From Amycolatopsis sp. MtRt-6 (GTDB lineage Bacteria; Actinomycetota; Actinomycetes; Mycobacteriales; Pseudonocardiaceae), in assembly GCF_017308975.1 (NCBI RefSeq), contig NZ_JADWPD010000004.1, positions 317,901-381,900 on the forward strand: 64,000 bases of DNA, written 5' to 3'. The position numbers and the translations under genes were made by a program. Position 1 is the stretch's first letter. Each line of letters opens with the position of its first letter. Under the pieces are notes generated by a model that was given only the letters and a program-made list of their open reading frames with translations, was not told where the DNA came from and searched no databases. Below are positions 16,971 to 25,822 of this stretch, piece after piece.

Positions 16971-17938
16971 CCACGGCGACGACCCCGGAGCGGACGGCGG
17001 CGCGGCCGTCCGCTCCGGCGGTCACCGCCCGCAAGCACCGGCCCCGGCTGCGCAAGCGGCTCGAGCTGACCCTGCTGCTCGGGCCGGCCCTGCTGCTGTT
17101 CTTCGGGTTCGTCCTGGTCCCGATCGGGATCGCGGCGTTCTACAGCGTCTTCAACTGGAACGGCTTCGGCCCGCTGGACGACTTCGTCGGCTTCAAGAAC
17201 TACTCCGACGCCCTCGACGGCAAGGTGTTCCAGGGTGCCATCGTGCACAACCTGATCATCGCCGGGCTGTCGATCGTGGTGCAGCTGCCGCTGTCGATCG
17301 GCCTGGCGATGCTGCTCAACCGGAAGCTGCGGGGCCGCGCGGTGCTGCGCGCTTTCGTCTTCGCCCCCTACGTCCTTTCCGAGGCGATCACCGCCGTCAT
17401 CTGGGCGCTCATGCTGCAGCCGGGCGGCTTCGCCGACCAGGTGCTGAAGGGCGCCGGGCTCGGCGGGCTGGTCCACAACTGGCTGGCCGACCCGGGCATC
17501 GTGCTCTACACGCTGTTCGCGGTGATCACCTGGAAGTACATCGGGTTCGGCATCATCCTGCTGCTCGCCGGGCTGCAGGGCGTGCCTGCCGAACTGCGCG
17601 AGGCCGCGGCGCTCGACGGGGCTTCGGCGTGGCAGACCACCCGCCACGTCGTGCTGCCCCTGCTCGGGCCGACCATCCGGATCTGGATCTTCCTGTCGGT
17701 GATCGGCTCGCTCCAGCTGTTCGACGTCGTCTGGATCATGACCCAGGGCGGCCCGGCGAACGCCTCGACGACGATGGCGACCTACCTGATCGACCACGGC
17801 TTCAAGCGCTACGAGTTCGGGTTCGGCTCCGCCGTGGCGGTGATCCTGTTCGTCATCTGCTTCGTGTTCGCCCTGCTGTACCAGCGGTTCGCGCTCCGCC
17901 GCGACACCCAGGGCGCCCTGACCAGGATGGTGGGCTGA
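16967..17938 (+). CDS. ABC sugar permease, MalF type (BxlF-like)
   Basis: Inner-membrane permease of 323 residues with six expected transmembrane helices. The first is LLLGPALLLFFGFVLVPIGIAAFYSVF, and the EAA loop reads ELREAAALDGASAWQTTRHVVLPLLGP, which contacts the ATPase. GTG 16967 overlaps the preceding stop; the next gene overlaps as TGATG. It pairs with the next permease to form the channel. No ATPase gene is present in this operon, as is usual for Streptomyces-type oligosaccharide importers served by a shared MsiK. Confidence 0.9.
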   Translation: MTTATTPERTAARPSAPAVTARKHRPRLRKRLELTLLLGPALLLFFGFVLVPIGIAAFYSVFNWNGFGPLDDFVGFKNYSDALDGKVFQGAIVHNLIIAGLSIVVQLPLSIGLAMLLNRKLRGRAVLRAFVFAPYVLSEAITAVIWALMLQPGGFADQVLKGAGLGGLVHNWLADPGIVLYTLFAVITWKYIGFGIILLLAGLQGVPAELREAAALDGASAWQTTRHVVLPLLGPTIRIWIFLSVIGSLQLFDVVWIMTQGGPANASTTMATYLIDHGFKRYEFGFGSAVAVILFVICFVFALLYQRFALRRDTQGALTRMVG

Positions 17939-18762
17939 TGCGCTCGGGCAAGTTCGGCCTGTCGATGGGCTACCTCGCGGCGATCGTGGTGGTCGGCGTG
18001 ACCGTCGTGCCGCTGCTGTTCGTGGCGCTCGGCGGGTTCCGCACCAACGCGCAGCTCAACTCCGACCCGGCCGGGCTGCCGGGGCCGTGGGTGTTCGACA
18101 ACTACGCCTCGGTGCTCGGGTCGAGCGCGTTCTGGACGTTCCTCGGCAACAGCGCGCTGATCGCGGTGATCGCCACGGCGCTCGCCGTCGGGTTCGGTTC
18201 GATGGCCGGGTACGCGCTCTCGCGGTACCACTTCAAGGGCCGGGAGGCGTTCTACACGCTGTTCACCCTCGGCCTGCTGTTCCCGCTCGGCGTGGCGACG
18301 CTGCCGCTGTACCTGTGGCTGCGCCAGCTCGGCCTGCTCGAAAGCTTCTGGGGGGTGGCGATCCCGGAGGCGGCGTTCTCGCTGCCGGTGACCATCGTGA
18401 TCCTGCGCCCGTTCATGCACGCCATCCCGGGCGAGCTCGAGGACGCGGCCGTGCTCGACGGCACGACCCGGCTCGGGTTCTTCTGGCGGATCCTGCTGCC
18501 GCTCTCGGCGCCCGCGCTGACCACGGTCGCCGTGCTCGCCTTCGTCACCAGCTGGAACGCCTACCTGCTGCCGCTGCTGGTGTTCAACGACGCCGGGAAC
18601 TTCACGCTCCCGCTCGGCGTCGCCATGTTCCAGTCCCAGTTCTCCCAGGACACCGCCCGCGTGCTCGCGTTCACCGCCTTGTCGGCGATCCCGGCGCTCG
18701 CGTTCTTCGTGCTCGCCGAACGGCGCATCGTCGGCGGGCTGACCGGATCCGTGAAGGGCTGA
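17938..18762 (+). CDS. ABC sugar permease, MalG type (BxlG-like)
   Basis: Second permease, 274 residues. It has GYLAAIVVVGVTVVPLLFVAL as the first helix and the EAA loop ELEDAAVLDGTTRLGFFWRILLPLSAPAL. Start ATG 17938 shares a base with the previous stop. Together with the BxlE- and BxlF-like genes it forms an oligosaccharide importer. The GH115 gene follows after 15 bp with its own strong ribosome site, so the enzyme probably belongs to the same transcript. Confidence 0.9.
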   Translation: MRSGKFGLSMGYLAAIVVVGVTVVPLLFVALGGFRTNAQLNSDPAGLPGPWVFDNYASVLGSSAFWTFLGNSALIAVIATALAVGFGSMAGYALSRYHFKGREAFYTLFTLGLLFPLGVATLPLYLWLRQLGLLESFWGVAIPEAAFSLPVTIVILRPFMHAIPGELEDAAVLDGTTRLGFFWRILLPLSAPALTTVAVLAFVTSWNAYLLPLLVFNDAGNFTLPLGVAMFQSQFSQDTARVLAFTALSAIPALAFFVLAERRIVGGLTGSVKG

Positions 18763-18777
18763 CTCAGGAGGTCTGCC

Positions 18778-21700
18778 GTGCCGTCCGAGGTACACCGCCG
18801 TGCCTTCCTGCAACTACTCGCCGTGGCCGGGGCCGCGGGATCCGTAGCCCTGCCGGGCCTCGCCGAAGCCGGGACGGGCTTCCCGTTGGTGTCGCGGGGA
18901 AAGGCCGCGACGATCGTCGTCGGCTCGGGCGACTTCCCCGGCGTCCGGCGGGTCGTGGGCGACCTGGCCGCCGACATCGAGCGTGTCACGGGCGTGCGGC
19001 CCGCGGTGGCGTTCGACGTCGTTCCCGCGCGGGGGCCGGTCGTCGTGGTCGGCACCCTCGGCCGCAGCCCGCTGGTCGACGAGCTGGTCGCCGCCGGGAA
19101 GCTCGACGTCACCGGGATCGCCGGGAAGTGGGAGACGTCGCTGAGCCAGGTCGTCGACGGCCGGCTGGTGCTCACCGGCAGTGACCAGCGCGGCGTGATC
19201 TACGGCGTCTACGAGGTGTCCCGGCGCATCGGCGTCTCGCCCTGGTACTGGTGGGCGGACGTGCCGCCGCGGCGGCGGGCGGAGCTGCACCTGCCGGGGG
19301 AGCGGTTCAGCCTCGGCACCCCGCACGTGAAGTACCGCGGGTTCTTCATCAACGACGAGAACCCGGCGCTCGGCACCTGGGCGCCCGCGTACTTCGGGCC
19401 CGGCAAGGCGCCGGGCTTCCCGAACGGCTTCAACCACCTGTTCTTCGCCAAGGTCTTCGAGACCATGCTGCGGCTGCGGGCCAACTATCTCTGGCCGGCG
19501 GTGTGGGGACGCGCGTTCGCCGAGGACGACCCGCTCAACCACGCCACGGCGAAGGAGTACGGGATCGTCATGGGCACCTCGCACGAGGCGCCGATGATGC
19601 GGGGCATCGAGGAGTGGAACCGGCACGCGGTGCCCGCGGTCCGGGACGCGGCCGGGAACATCACCACACCGGGCCACGACCCGTACGGCGGCACGGGGGA
19701 GTGGAGCTTCCGCCGCAACGGCGAGGCGATCAAGGCCTACTGGACCGACGGGATCCGCCGGATGGTCCGCGAGGACTTCGAAGGCGTCGTCACGCTCGGC
19801 ATGCGCGGCAACGGCGACGTCAGCCTGCCCGACGGCGACGGCATCGAGCTGATGCGGGAGATCATCGCCACCGAACGGGAGATCCTCGCCCGCGAAACCG
19901 GCCGGGACCTCACCACGGTGCCGCAGGTCTGGACGCTGTACAAGGAAGTCCAGCGGTACTGGGCCAAGGGCCTGCGCCCACCCGACGACGTCATCGTCGT
20001 GTTCACCGACGACAACTGGGGCAACATCCGCAAGACGCCCGACCTGTCCCTGCCGCCGCACCCCGGCGGGTACGGGCTCTACTACCACTTCGACTACGTC
20101 GGCGGCGGCCGCAACTACAAGTGGGTCGACACCGCGCTGCTCGCGAACACGTGGGAACAGCTGCACCAGGCCTACGCCTACGGCAACGACCGGCTGTGGG
20201 TGGCCAACGTCGGGGACATGAAGAGCAACGAGCTGCCGCTGCAGTTCTTCCTCGACTACGCCTGGGACCCCGCCTCGCTGCCGGCCGAACGACTGTCCAC
20301 CTGGGAGCGCTCGTTCGCCGCGGAGAACTTCGGCGCGGCGCTGGCGTCCGACGTCGCCGCGGTGCTGCACGACTACGGGCGCCTGCAGTCCCGCCGCAAG
20401 CCGGAGCTGCTCAACCGCCGGATCACGGTGGACGCCGCCGGCGCGATCACCTACGACGATCAGATGACACCGTTCAGCCTGGTCAACTACGGCGAGCTGG
20501 ACCGGGTCACGCAGGAGTGGCAGCACCTCGGGGCACGGGTGGCGAAGATCGAGGCGCGGCTCCCGGCGGCCTACCGCGACGCCTTCTACGAGCTGGTGCA
20601 GTACGCGGCCCAGGCGACGGCGAACCTGTACGCGCTGCGACGGGCCGAGTTCACGAACCTGCTGTACGCGGCACAGGGCCGGGCGTCGGCGAACGCCCTG
20701 GCCGCCGTCACCGAAGCCCGCTTCGCCGACGACCTCGCGCTGGCGGCGAAGTACAACACCGGCATCGCGAACGGCAAGTGGAACGGGTTCCAGACCCAGC
20801 CGCACATCGGCTACGGCGACGTCGAGCGCTACGGCCCGAACGCGCCGTGGCAGCAGCCGGAGAAGGACAACGTGGCCCTGCCGGACGTGATCTTCCCGGC
20901 GGTTCGCCGCGTGGACGTGCCGGCCGCGGCCGCGCTGGGGGTCGCCGTCGACGGCTCGCCGGACGCGTGGCCCGGCGCCGCGGGCCGGCCGGCGTTGCCG
21001 GAGTTCAGCCCGTACCAAACCGCGCCACCGCAGTACATCGACGTCTTCAACCGCGGCCGGGAATCGTTCCGCTGCACTGTTTCCCCGGGGGCGCCGTGGG
21101 TACTGGTCGAGCCCCGCGGCGGGCGGGTCACCGAGGAGCTGCGGATGACCGTCCGGATCGACTGGAGCCGGGCCCCGAAGGGCACCACGACGGTGCCGAT
21201 CACGGTGTCGGGCACGGGGAGTTCGGTCGTGGTGGACGCCGTGGTGCGCAAGCCGGAGCTGCCGGCCCGCGGGTTCGTCGAGGCCGGCGGGTACGTGTCG
21301 ATCGAGGCCGAGCACTGCAGCGCGAACATCCGTGCCGCGGACGTCGCCTGGCGGCGCATCCCGGACATCGGACGGACCGGCGCGGGGATGACCCCGTTCC
21401 CGGTGACGGCGGCGAGCCGCGCACCGGGAGCGGGGCCGCGCCTGGAGTACCGGATGACGTTGTTCACGACCGGACCGGTGACAGTGTGGGCGTACCTGTC
21501 CCCGCGCAGCAACGTGCTCGCGGGCGACGGGCTGAGGTACGCGGTGTCGTTCGACGACGCGGAGCCGCAGGTCGTGAACATCACGAAGGCGACGGGCGCG
21601 GACGACACGTCCATGAACCGCCAGTGGGAGCGCACGACGTCGGACAACGTGAACCTGACGGCGACCCGGCACGTGATCGGCGCGGCGGGCCCGCACGTGC

Positions 21701-21813
21701 TGAAGTTCTGGATGGTCGACCCGGCGGTGATCGTGCAGAAGCTGGTGGTCGACACGGGAGGGTTGCGGGCGAGCTACCTGGGCCCGCCGGAGAGCACGCG
21801 GCGGCCGTGGTGA
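18778..21813 (+). CDS. GH115 xylan alpha-1,2-glucuronidase, secreted by the Tat route
   Basis: A 1011-residue enzyme that removes (4-O-methyl)glucuronic acid side chains from xylan. The N-terminus has a twin-arginine signal (HRRAFLQLLAVAGAAGSVALPGLAEA). The body carries GH115 features: GVIYGVYEVSRRIGVSPWYWWADVPPR, KYRGFFINDENPALGTWAP, YLWPAVWGRAFAEDDPLN, GIVMGTSHEAPMMR, VVTLGMRGNGD, VFTDDNWGNIRK and YYHFDYVGGGRNYKWVDT. A C-terminal beta-rich region (YVSIEAEHCSANIR) completes it. GTG 18778 follows AGGAGG. As last gene of the importer operon it links debranching to uptake. A terminator follows at about 22066. Confidence 0.9.
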   Translation: MPSEVHRRAFLQLLAVAGAAGSVALPGLAEAGTGFPLVSRGKAATIVVGSGDFPGVRRVVGDLAADIERVTGVRPAVAFDVVPARGPVVVVGTLGRSPLVDELVAAGKLDVTGIAGKWETSLSQVVDGRLVLTGSDQRGVIYGVYEVSRRIGVSPWYWWADVPPRRRAELHLPGERFSLGTPHVKYRGFFINDENPALGTWAPAYFGPGKAPGFPNGFNHLFFAKVFETMLRLRANYLWPAVWGRAFAEDDPLNHATAKEYGIVMGTSHEAPMMRGIEEWNRHAVPAVRDAAGNITTPGHDPYGGTGEWSFRRNGEAIKAYWTDGIRRMVREDFEGVVTLGMRGNGDVSLPDGDGIELMREIIATEREILARETGRDLTTVPQVWTLYKEVQRYWAKGLRPPDDVIVVFTDDNWGNIRKTPDLSLPPHPGGYGLYYHFDYVGGGRNYKWVDTALLANTWEQLHQAYAYGNDRLWVANVGDMKSNELPLQFFLDYAWDPASLPAERLSTWERSFAAENFGAALASDVAAVLHDYGRLQSRRKPELLNRRITVDAAGAITYDDQMTPFSLVNYGELDRVTQEWQHLGARVAKIEARLPAAYRDAFYELVQYAAQATANLYALRRAEFTNLLYAAQGRASANALAAVTEARFADDLALAAKYNTGIANGKWNGFQTQPHIGYGDVERYGPNAPWQQPEKDNVALPDVIFPAVRRVDVPAAAALGVAVDGSPDAWPGAAGRPALPEFSPYQTAPPQYIDVFNRGRESFRCTVSPGAPWVLVEPRGGRVTEELRMTVRIDWSRAPKGTTTVPITVSGTGSSVVVDAVVRKPELPARGFVEAGGYVSIEAEHCSANIRAADVAWRRIPDIGRTGAGMTPFPVTAASRAPGAGPRLEYRMTLFTTGPVTVWAYLSPRSNVLAGDGLRYAVSFDDAEPQVVNITKATGADDTSMNRQWERTTSDNVNLTATRHVIGAAGPHVLKFWMVDPAVIVQKLVVDTGGLRASYLGPPESTRRPW

Positions 21814-21836
21814 GGGGGCTCGCGGGAGTCACCGTG

Positions 21837-21980
21837 GTGGGTGTGGTTGTGGGAGCGCCTGCGGTGGCCGCGGTGGGTGTGGTTGTGGGAGCGCCTGCGG
21901 TGGCCGCGGTGGGCGAGATTGCGGAAGTGCCTGCGGTGGGGGTGGTGGGCGTGGTCGCCGGAGCGCCTGCGGTCACCGTG
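21837..21980. repeat. 36-bp tandem repeat, four copies
   Basis: Two identical copies (21837-21872, 21873-21908) of a 36-bp unit beginning GTGGGTGTGGTTGTGGGAGC are followed by two diverged copies (21909-21944 and 21945-21980) that keep GCCTGCGGT at the same offset. Thirty-six is a multiple of three, so every frame stays open and yields 12-residue peptide repeats. Confidence 0.85.
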
Positions 21981-22065
21981 GTGAGCGAACTCGCCGGAGA
22001 GCGCGGAGCGAAGGGGCGCAACCCGAGTCCGTGCCGGCGGGAAGGGTTGCCGAGCACCCGCCCGC

Positions 22066-22084
22066 CGGGGGCGCCCCCCGTTTT
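22066..22084 (+). terminator. Intrinsic terminator of the importer/GH115 operon
   Basis: CGGGGG pairs with CCCCCG around CGC (22066-22080) and is followed directly by TTTT (22081-22084). It is the only stem with a U-run after the GH115 stop, about 250 bases downstream. Confidence 0.6.
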
Positions 22085-22181
22085 CCACTCTACCGGTGGC
22101 CACCGACAGTTCCGGGGTCCGGAAACCGCTGACCGACCGCCGGCGCCGCGCCCGCCGGCCGTGGATCAGCCCTGGTCCGCC

Positions 22182-23252
22182 CTATCTCGCTCCGCCGGTC
22201 AGCACCCGGTAGCCCCGGTGGGCCGGCGCCGCCGTGCTGTGGCGGACCACCAGGCTCGTCGCCAGCTCGAGGCGGTGGCTCTCCGGATCCACCCCGCGGG
22301 CCAGCGAAATCGCCAGCCGGGCGCCGGCCGCCGCCATCTCCTGCAGGGGCTGGCGGACCGTTGTCAGCTCCGGGGTCAGCCAGCGGGCGATCGGCAGGTC
22401 GTCGAAGCCCACCACCGAAAGGTCGTCCGGGATGCGCAGCCCCGCGTCGCGGGCCGCCTCGTACACGCCGAGTGCCTGCAGGTCGCTGCCGGCGAACACC
22501 GCCGTCGGCCGGTCGGGGAGGGTGAGCAGTGAAGCCAGTTCGCGGTAGCCGGCCCGGACGTGGAAGTCGCCGCGGCGCACCAGCGCCGGGTCGAACGCCA
22601 GCCCGGCCGTCTCCAGCGCCGTGCGGTAGCCGTCGATCCGGGCCCGGCTGCACAGGACTCCCTCGGGCCCGCCGATCATCGCGATCCGGCGGTGGCCCAG
22701 CTCCACGAGGTGCCGGGTGGCCGTCAGCCCGCCCTGCCAGTTCGTGGCCCCGATCGAGGGCGTCTCCGGCCCGGGCGCGCCGGCCGGGTCGACCACGACC
22801 AGCGGGATGTCCCGGGCCCGGAGCTTCGCCAGCTGCCCGCCGGTGAAGTCCGAGCACACCGAAACGATGCCCACCGGCCGCCGGGCGAGGACGCTCTCCA
22901 GCCAGCTCTGCCCGGGCGTGTGCCGGCCCGACGATTCCGCCAGCACGACCGCCATTCCGTTTTCGCGGGCCACGCACTCCACCCCGCGGATGATTTCCAG
23001 GGCCCACGTGCTTTCGAGTTCGTGGAACATCAGCTCCAGCAGCCGGGAACGGCGGGATCGTTCGTCGGCGCGGCGCCGGTACCCGTATTTCCCGATGACG
23101 GCCTCGACGCGGGCGCGGGTGCTTTCGGCGACGTCGGGGCGGCCGTTCAACACTTTCGAAACTGTCGGGACGGAGACACCGGTCTCGGCGGCGATCCGGG
23201 CGATGGTCACCCGTGCCTCGGTCGGCTCGAGCTCGTCAGACTTCGTTGTCAT
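22182..23252 (-). CDS. LacI-family repressor divergent from xylanase
   Basis: A 356-residue LacI-type regulator with an N-terminal extension of 16 residues before the helix-turn-helix (VTIARIAAETGVSVPTVSKVLNGRPDVAESTRARVEAVIGKYGY). The ligand-binding part has GIVSVCSDFTGGQLAKL, IPLVVVDPAG, SIGATNWQGGLTATRHLVELGHRRIAMIGG, TAVFAGSDLQALGVYEAAR and LSVVGFDDLPIARWLTPELTTVRQPLQEM. It is divergent from the GH10 xylanase, with GAAAC/GTTTC sequences between, so direct repression of the xylanase is likely. It is a second, separate regulator from the one at 14529. Confidence 0.9.
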   Translation of the reverse strand: MTTKSDELEPTEARVTIARIAAETGVSVPTVSKVLNGRPDVAESTRARVEAVIGKYGYRRRADERSRRSRLLELMFHELESTWALEIIRGVECVARENGMAVVLAESSGRHTPGQSWLESVLARRPVGIVSVCSDFTGGQLAKLRARDIPLVVVDPAGAPGPETPSIGATNWQGGLTATRHLVELGHRRIAMIGGPEGVLCSRARIDGYRTALETAGLAFDPALVRRGDFHVRAGYRELASLLTLPDRPTAVFAGSDLQALGVYEAARDAGLRIPDDLSVVGFDDLPIARWLTPELTTVRQPLQEMAAAGARLAISLARGVDPESHRLELATSLVVRHSTAAPAHRGYRVLTGGAR

Positions 23253-23271
23253 GAAGGAGATTCTAGGTCAT

Positions 23272-23304
23272 CGAAACCTGATTTGAAACGGTTGGAAAGT
23301 TTCG
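23272..23304. promoter_or_regulatory. Candidate LacI operators in front of xylanase
   Basis: Between the LacI start (23252) and the xylanase start, CGAAAC (23272-23277) and GTTTCG (23299-23304) form an outer inverted repeat. GAAAC (23285-23289) pairs with GTTTC (23299-23303) as an inner 19-bp site. GAAAGTTTC (23295-23303) is itself palindromic apart from its centre. CGAA/TTCG arms recall operators I remember for BxlR-type xylan regulators. Which version is bound cannot be decided from sequence. Confidence 0.5.
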
Positions 23305-23332
23305 GAGCACCATTGTCACGTGGAGGATGAAG

Positions 23333-24358
23333 ATGCCGGGAAGAATTCCTAAGAAACGCGTCCTTGCGACGGTTGCGGCCCTCGTGGGTATTGCCGCGTG
23401 GCAGGCGCCGGCCGCTTCGGCGGCGCCGGCTTCACTGCCGCTGCAATACACCACGAACCGTTACGTCGGCAGTGCGGTCGCCGCGGCCTACCTGACCTCG
23501 GAAGCCGATTACCGGGCGGTGCTCACCCGGGAATTCGACAATGTGACCCCCGAGAACGAGATGAAGTGGGCCACGATCGAAGCCGTGCGCGGCCAGTACG
23601 ACTGGTCGGGTGCGGACGCGATCGTCCAGTACGCGCAGAAGCACCACAAGACCGTCCGCGGCCACACGCTGGTCTGGCACTCCCAGCTCCCGGACTGGGT
23701 CGGCGCGCTGCCCGCCGACGAGCTCCGCCGGGTCCTGCGCGACCACGTCACCACGGAAGTCAAGCGGTACAAGGGAAAGATCCGCGCCTGGGACGTCGTC
23801 AACGAGATCTTCGACGAGGACGGCACCTGGCGTGACACGGTCTTCCACCAGAAGCTCGGGGAGGGCTTCGTCGCCGACGTCTTCCGCTGGGCGCACGCGG
23901 CCGACCCACACGCGAAGCTGTACATCAACGACTACAACATCGAAGGGATCAACCCGAAGAGCGACGCGGTGTACAACCTGGTGAAGACGCTGCGGAAGCA
24001 GGGCGTGCCGATCAGCGGCGTCGGCATCCAGGGGCACCTGTCGATCCAGTACGGCTTCCCGGGTCAGTACCGCGAGAACCTGGCCCGCTTCGCCAGGATC
24101 GGCGTGGAAACGGCGATCACCGAGGCCGACGTCCGGATCCCGATGCCGCCCGACCCGGCCAAGCTCGCGACCCAGGCCGAGTACTTCGGGCAGCTGTGGG
24201 ACGGCTGCCACGCCGTGCGCAAGTGCGTCGAGTTCACGACGTGGGGGTTCACCGACCGGCACTCGTGGGTCCCGGACGTCTTCCCCGGTGAAGGCGCGGC
24301 CTGCCTGTTCGACGAGAACCTGCGCCCGAAGCCGGCGTACTACCGCCTCAACCCCTGA
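23333..24358 (+). CDS. Secreted GH10 endo-1,4-beta-xylanase
   Basis: Cleaves the xylan backbone outside the cell. The 341-residue protein has a signal peptide (KKRVLATVAALVGIAAWQAPAASA) and a complete GH10 barrel: ENEMKWATIE, VRGHTLVWHSQLPDW, acid/base Glu158 in WDVVNEIF, YINDYNIEG, GVGIQGHLSI, nucleophile Glu264 in ITEADVR, and FTTWGFTDRHSWVP. No carbohydrate-binding module is attached. ATG 23333 is preferred to ATG 23327 because GGAGG (23322-23326) is then six bases upstream instead of zero. It is a single gene controlled by the divergent LacI protein. Its end overlaps the convergent deacetylase by 11 bp. Confidence 0.95.
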   Translation: MPGRIPKKRVLATVAALVGIAAWQAPAASAAPASLPLQYTTNRYVGSAVAAAYLTSEADYRAVLTREFDNVTPENEMKWATIEAVRGQYDWSGADAIVQYAQKHHKTVRGHTLVWHSQLPDWVGALPADELRRVLRDHVTTEVKRYKGKIRAWDVVNEIFDEDGTWRDTVFHQKLGEGFVADVFRWAHAADPHAKLYINDYNIEGINPKSDAVYNLVKTLRKQGVPISGVGIQGHLSIQYGFPGQYRENLARFARIGVETAITEADVRIPMPPDPAKLATQAEYFGQLWDGCHAVRKCVEFTTWGFTDRHSWVPDVFPGEGAACLFDENLRPKPAYYRLNP

Positions 24359-24890
24359 CCGGACCGGAACGCAGCCCGCGCGCGGTGAGCGCGGCGAGGA
24401 TGCGGGGCACCGCTTCCACCGTGGCCGGGCGGCCGTCGTGCATCAGCACGACGCCGCCCGGCTGCGCGTCCCCGGCCGCGGCGACGATCTCGCCGACGGA
24501 ACAGCCGGCCCAGTCGCGGGTGTCGACGCTCCACAGCACCTCGGTGAGCTCGTGCGCGGCCAGTGTCGCCGCGACCGAGGCGTCCGTGTCGCCGTAGGGC
24601 GGCCGGAACAACGACGGCCGGATCCCGGTCAGCCGCGTCAGCAGGTCCTGCGTGCGCCGGACCTCCCGGTCGCGGCCGGTCGCGGGCAGCGTGGTCAGCC
24701 GCGGGTGCGTCCACGTGTGGTTGCCGATCGCGTGCCCGGCCGCGGCGATCGCCCGGACCAGGTCCGGGTGCGCCTCGGCGTGCTCGCCCCACAGGAAGAA
24801 CGTCGCCCGCGTGCCGCCGAGCGCGGCCGGCAGCGCCGGGGTCGTCTCCGGGTACGGGCCGTCGTCGAAGGTCAGGGCGACGGTGTCCAT
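24348..24890 (-). CDS. Polysaccharide deacetylase (CE4/NodB) family protein
   Basis: A compact 180-residue NodB-fold deacetylase. The motifs are in order: VALTFDDGP (motif 1 with metal Asp), GNHTWTHPRL (motif 2, HxxxH), LFRPPYG (motif 3), DTRDWAG (motif 4) and VVLMHDG (motif 5). It has no signal peptide, unusual for an enzyme of peptidoglycan, chitin or xylan. Its start shares one base with the desaturase stop (TGATG), so the two are co-translated, which ties it to membrane or envelope lipid work rather than to the neighbouring xylanase. Substrate unknown. Confidence 0.85.
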   Translation of the reverse strand: MDTVALTFDDGPYPETTPALPAALGGTRATFFLWGEHAEAHPDLVRAIAAAGHAIGNHTWTHPRLTTLPATGRDREVRRTQDLLTRLTGIRPSLFRPPYGDTDASVAATLAAHELTEVLWSVDTRDWAGCSVGEIVAAAGDAQPGGVVLMHDGRPATVEAVPRILAALTARGLRSGPVRG

Positions 24891-25822
24891 CAGCGGGCCA
24901 GCGCCGCCAGCCGCTTCGCCGTCGGCCAGCGGACGTTCCACGCCCAGCCCAGCTTCTCGAACACCCAGATCACCCGGGCCGAGACGTCGAGCTGGCCGCG
25001 CAGCACGCCGTGGCGGGCCGACGTCGGGTCCGCGTGGTGGGTGTTGTGCCACGACTCGCCCATCGACAGCAGCGCCAGCGGCCAGAAGTTCGCCGAGCGG
25101 TCGCGGCTGGCGAACGGGCGCTCGCCGATCATGTGGCAGATCGAGTTCACCGACCACGTCACGTGGTGCTGGAAGGAGATGCGGGCCAGGCCCGCCCAGA
25201 GGAACGCGGTCAGCGCGCCCCACCACGACAGCGTGATCAGCCCGCCGAGCAGCGGCGGGAGCAGCAGGCTCAGCACCACCCACAGCGGGAAGAGCCGGTC
25301 GACGACGCGTAGGTCGCGGTCGGCGGCCAGGTCCGGGGCGAACCGGTCGACGTTGGTCTTGTCGCGGCCGAAGAGCCAGCCCATGTGCGCGTGCCAGAAG
25401 CCGCGGACCAGCGCCACCGGCGACGTGCCGAACAGCCACGGCGAGTGCGGGTCGCCGTCCCGGTCGGAGAAGGCGTGGTGCCGCCGGTGGTCGGCGACCC
25501 AGCCGATCACCGGGCCCTGCGCGGCGAGCCCGCCGGCCACGGCCAGTGCGATCCGCAGGGCCCGCTTCGCCCGGAAGGAGCCGTGGGTGAAGTAGCGGTG
25601 GTAACCGACGGTGACCCCGAGCGTCGACACCACGAAGAACGCGCCGCCGATCGCGAGGTCGACCCAGCTGATGCCCCAGCCCCAGAACACCGGGACCGCG
25701 ACGGCCAGCGCCACGAACGGGACCAGCAGGAACGTGCGGATGGTGATCAGCTCGGGGATGGTCTGCTTGCCGGAGAGCACGGGTTTCGGGGCCGGACGGG
25801 CTGCCTTCACGGAGGCGGTCAT
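24890..25822 (-). CDS. Acyl-CoA/acyl-lipid delta-9 desaturase
   Basis: Membrane di-iron desaturase of 310 residues that introduces a cis double bond into C16/C18 acyl chains. The three histidine boxes are GYHRYFTHG, DHRRHHAFSD and HNTHHADP, with four hydrophobic membrane segments between (TFLLVPFVALAVAVPVFWGWG, LFPLWVVLSLLLPPLLGGLI). Start ATG 25822 has a weak ribosome site that overlaps the palindrome CTCGATTCGAG (25829-25839). Its product, oleate-type chains, is the substrate of the methyltransferase/flavoprotein pair at 26455-29138, so these lie in one functional neighbourhood though not one transcript. Confidence 0.9.
   Translation of the reverse strand: MTASVKAARPAPKPVLSGKQTIPELITIRTFLLVPFVALAVAVPVFWGWGISWVDLAIGGAFFVVSTLGVTVGYHRYFTHGSFRAKRALRIALAVAGGLAAQGPVIGWVADHRRHHAFSDRDGDPHSPWLFGTSPVALVRGFWHAHMGWLFGRDKTNVDRFAPDLAADRDLRVVDRLFPLWVVLSLLLPPLLGGLITLSWWGALTAFLWAGLARISFQHHVTWSVNSICHMIGERPFASRDRSANFWPLALLSMGESWHNTHHADPTSARHGVLRGQLDVSARVIWVFEKLGWAWNVRWPTAKRLAALAR

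Larger units (their letters stand above)
21814..22181. other. Non-coding gap after GH115: 36-bp repeats and a terminator
   Basis: This 368-bp gap between the GH115 stop and the end of the convergent LacI gene holds a 36-bp minisatellite (21837-21980) and an intrinsic terminator (22066-22084). A reading frame opens at GTG 21810, overlapping the GH115 stop, and runs to 22532. Its sequence is a low-complexity Val/Ala repeat that continues antisense through the LacI gene, so I do not call it a gene. The opposite strand reads as His/Arg-rich or Thr/Ala-rich repeats. Confidence 0.6.

Noticed and set aside
21810..22532. Val/Ala-repeat ORF starting at the GH115 stop
   Set aside because: Low-complexity repeat that continues antisense through most of a clear LacI gene, and crosses a terminator.
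19251..22532. 1093-residue frame overlapping GH115
   Set aside because: Arg-rich shadow; the GH115 frame carries the signal peptide and family motifs.
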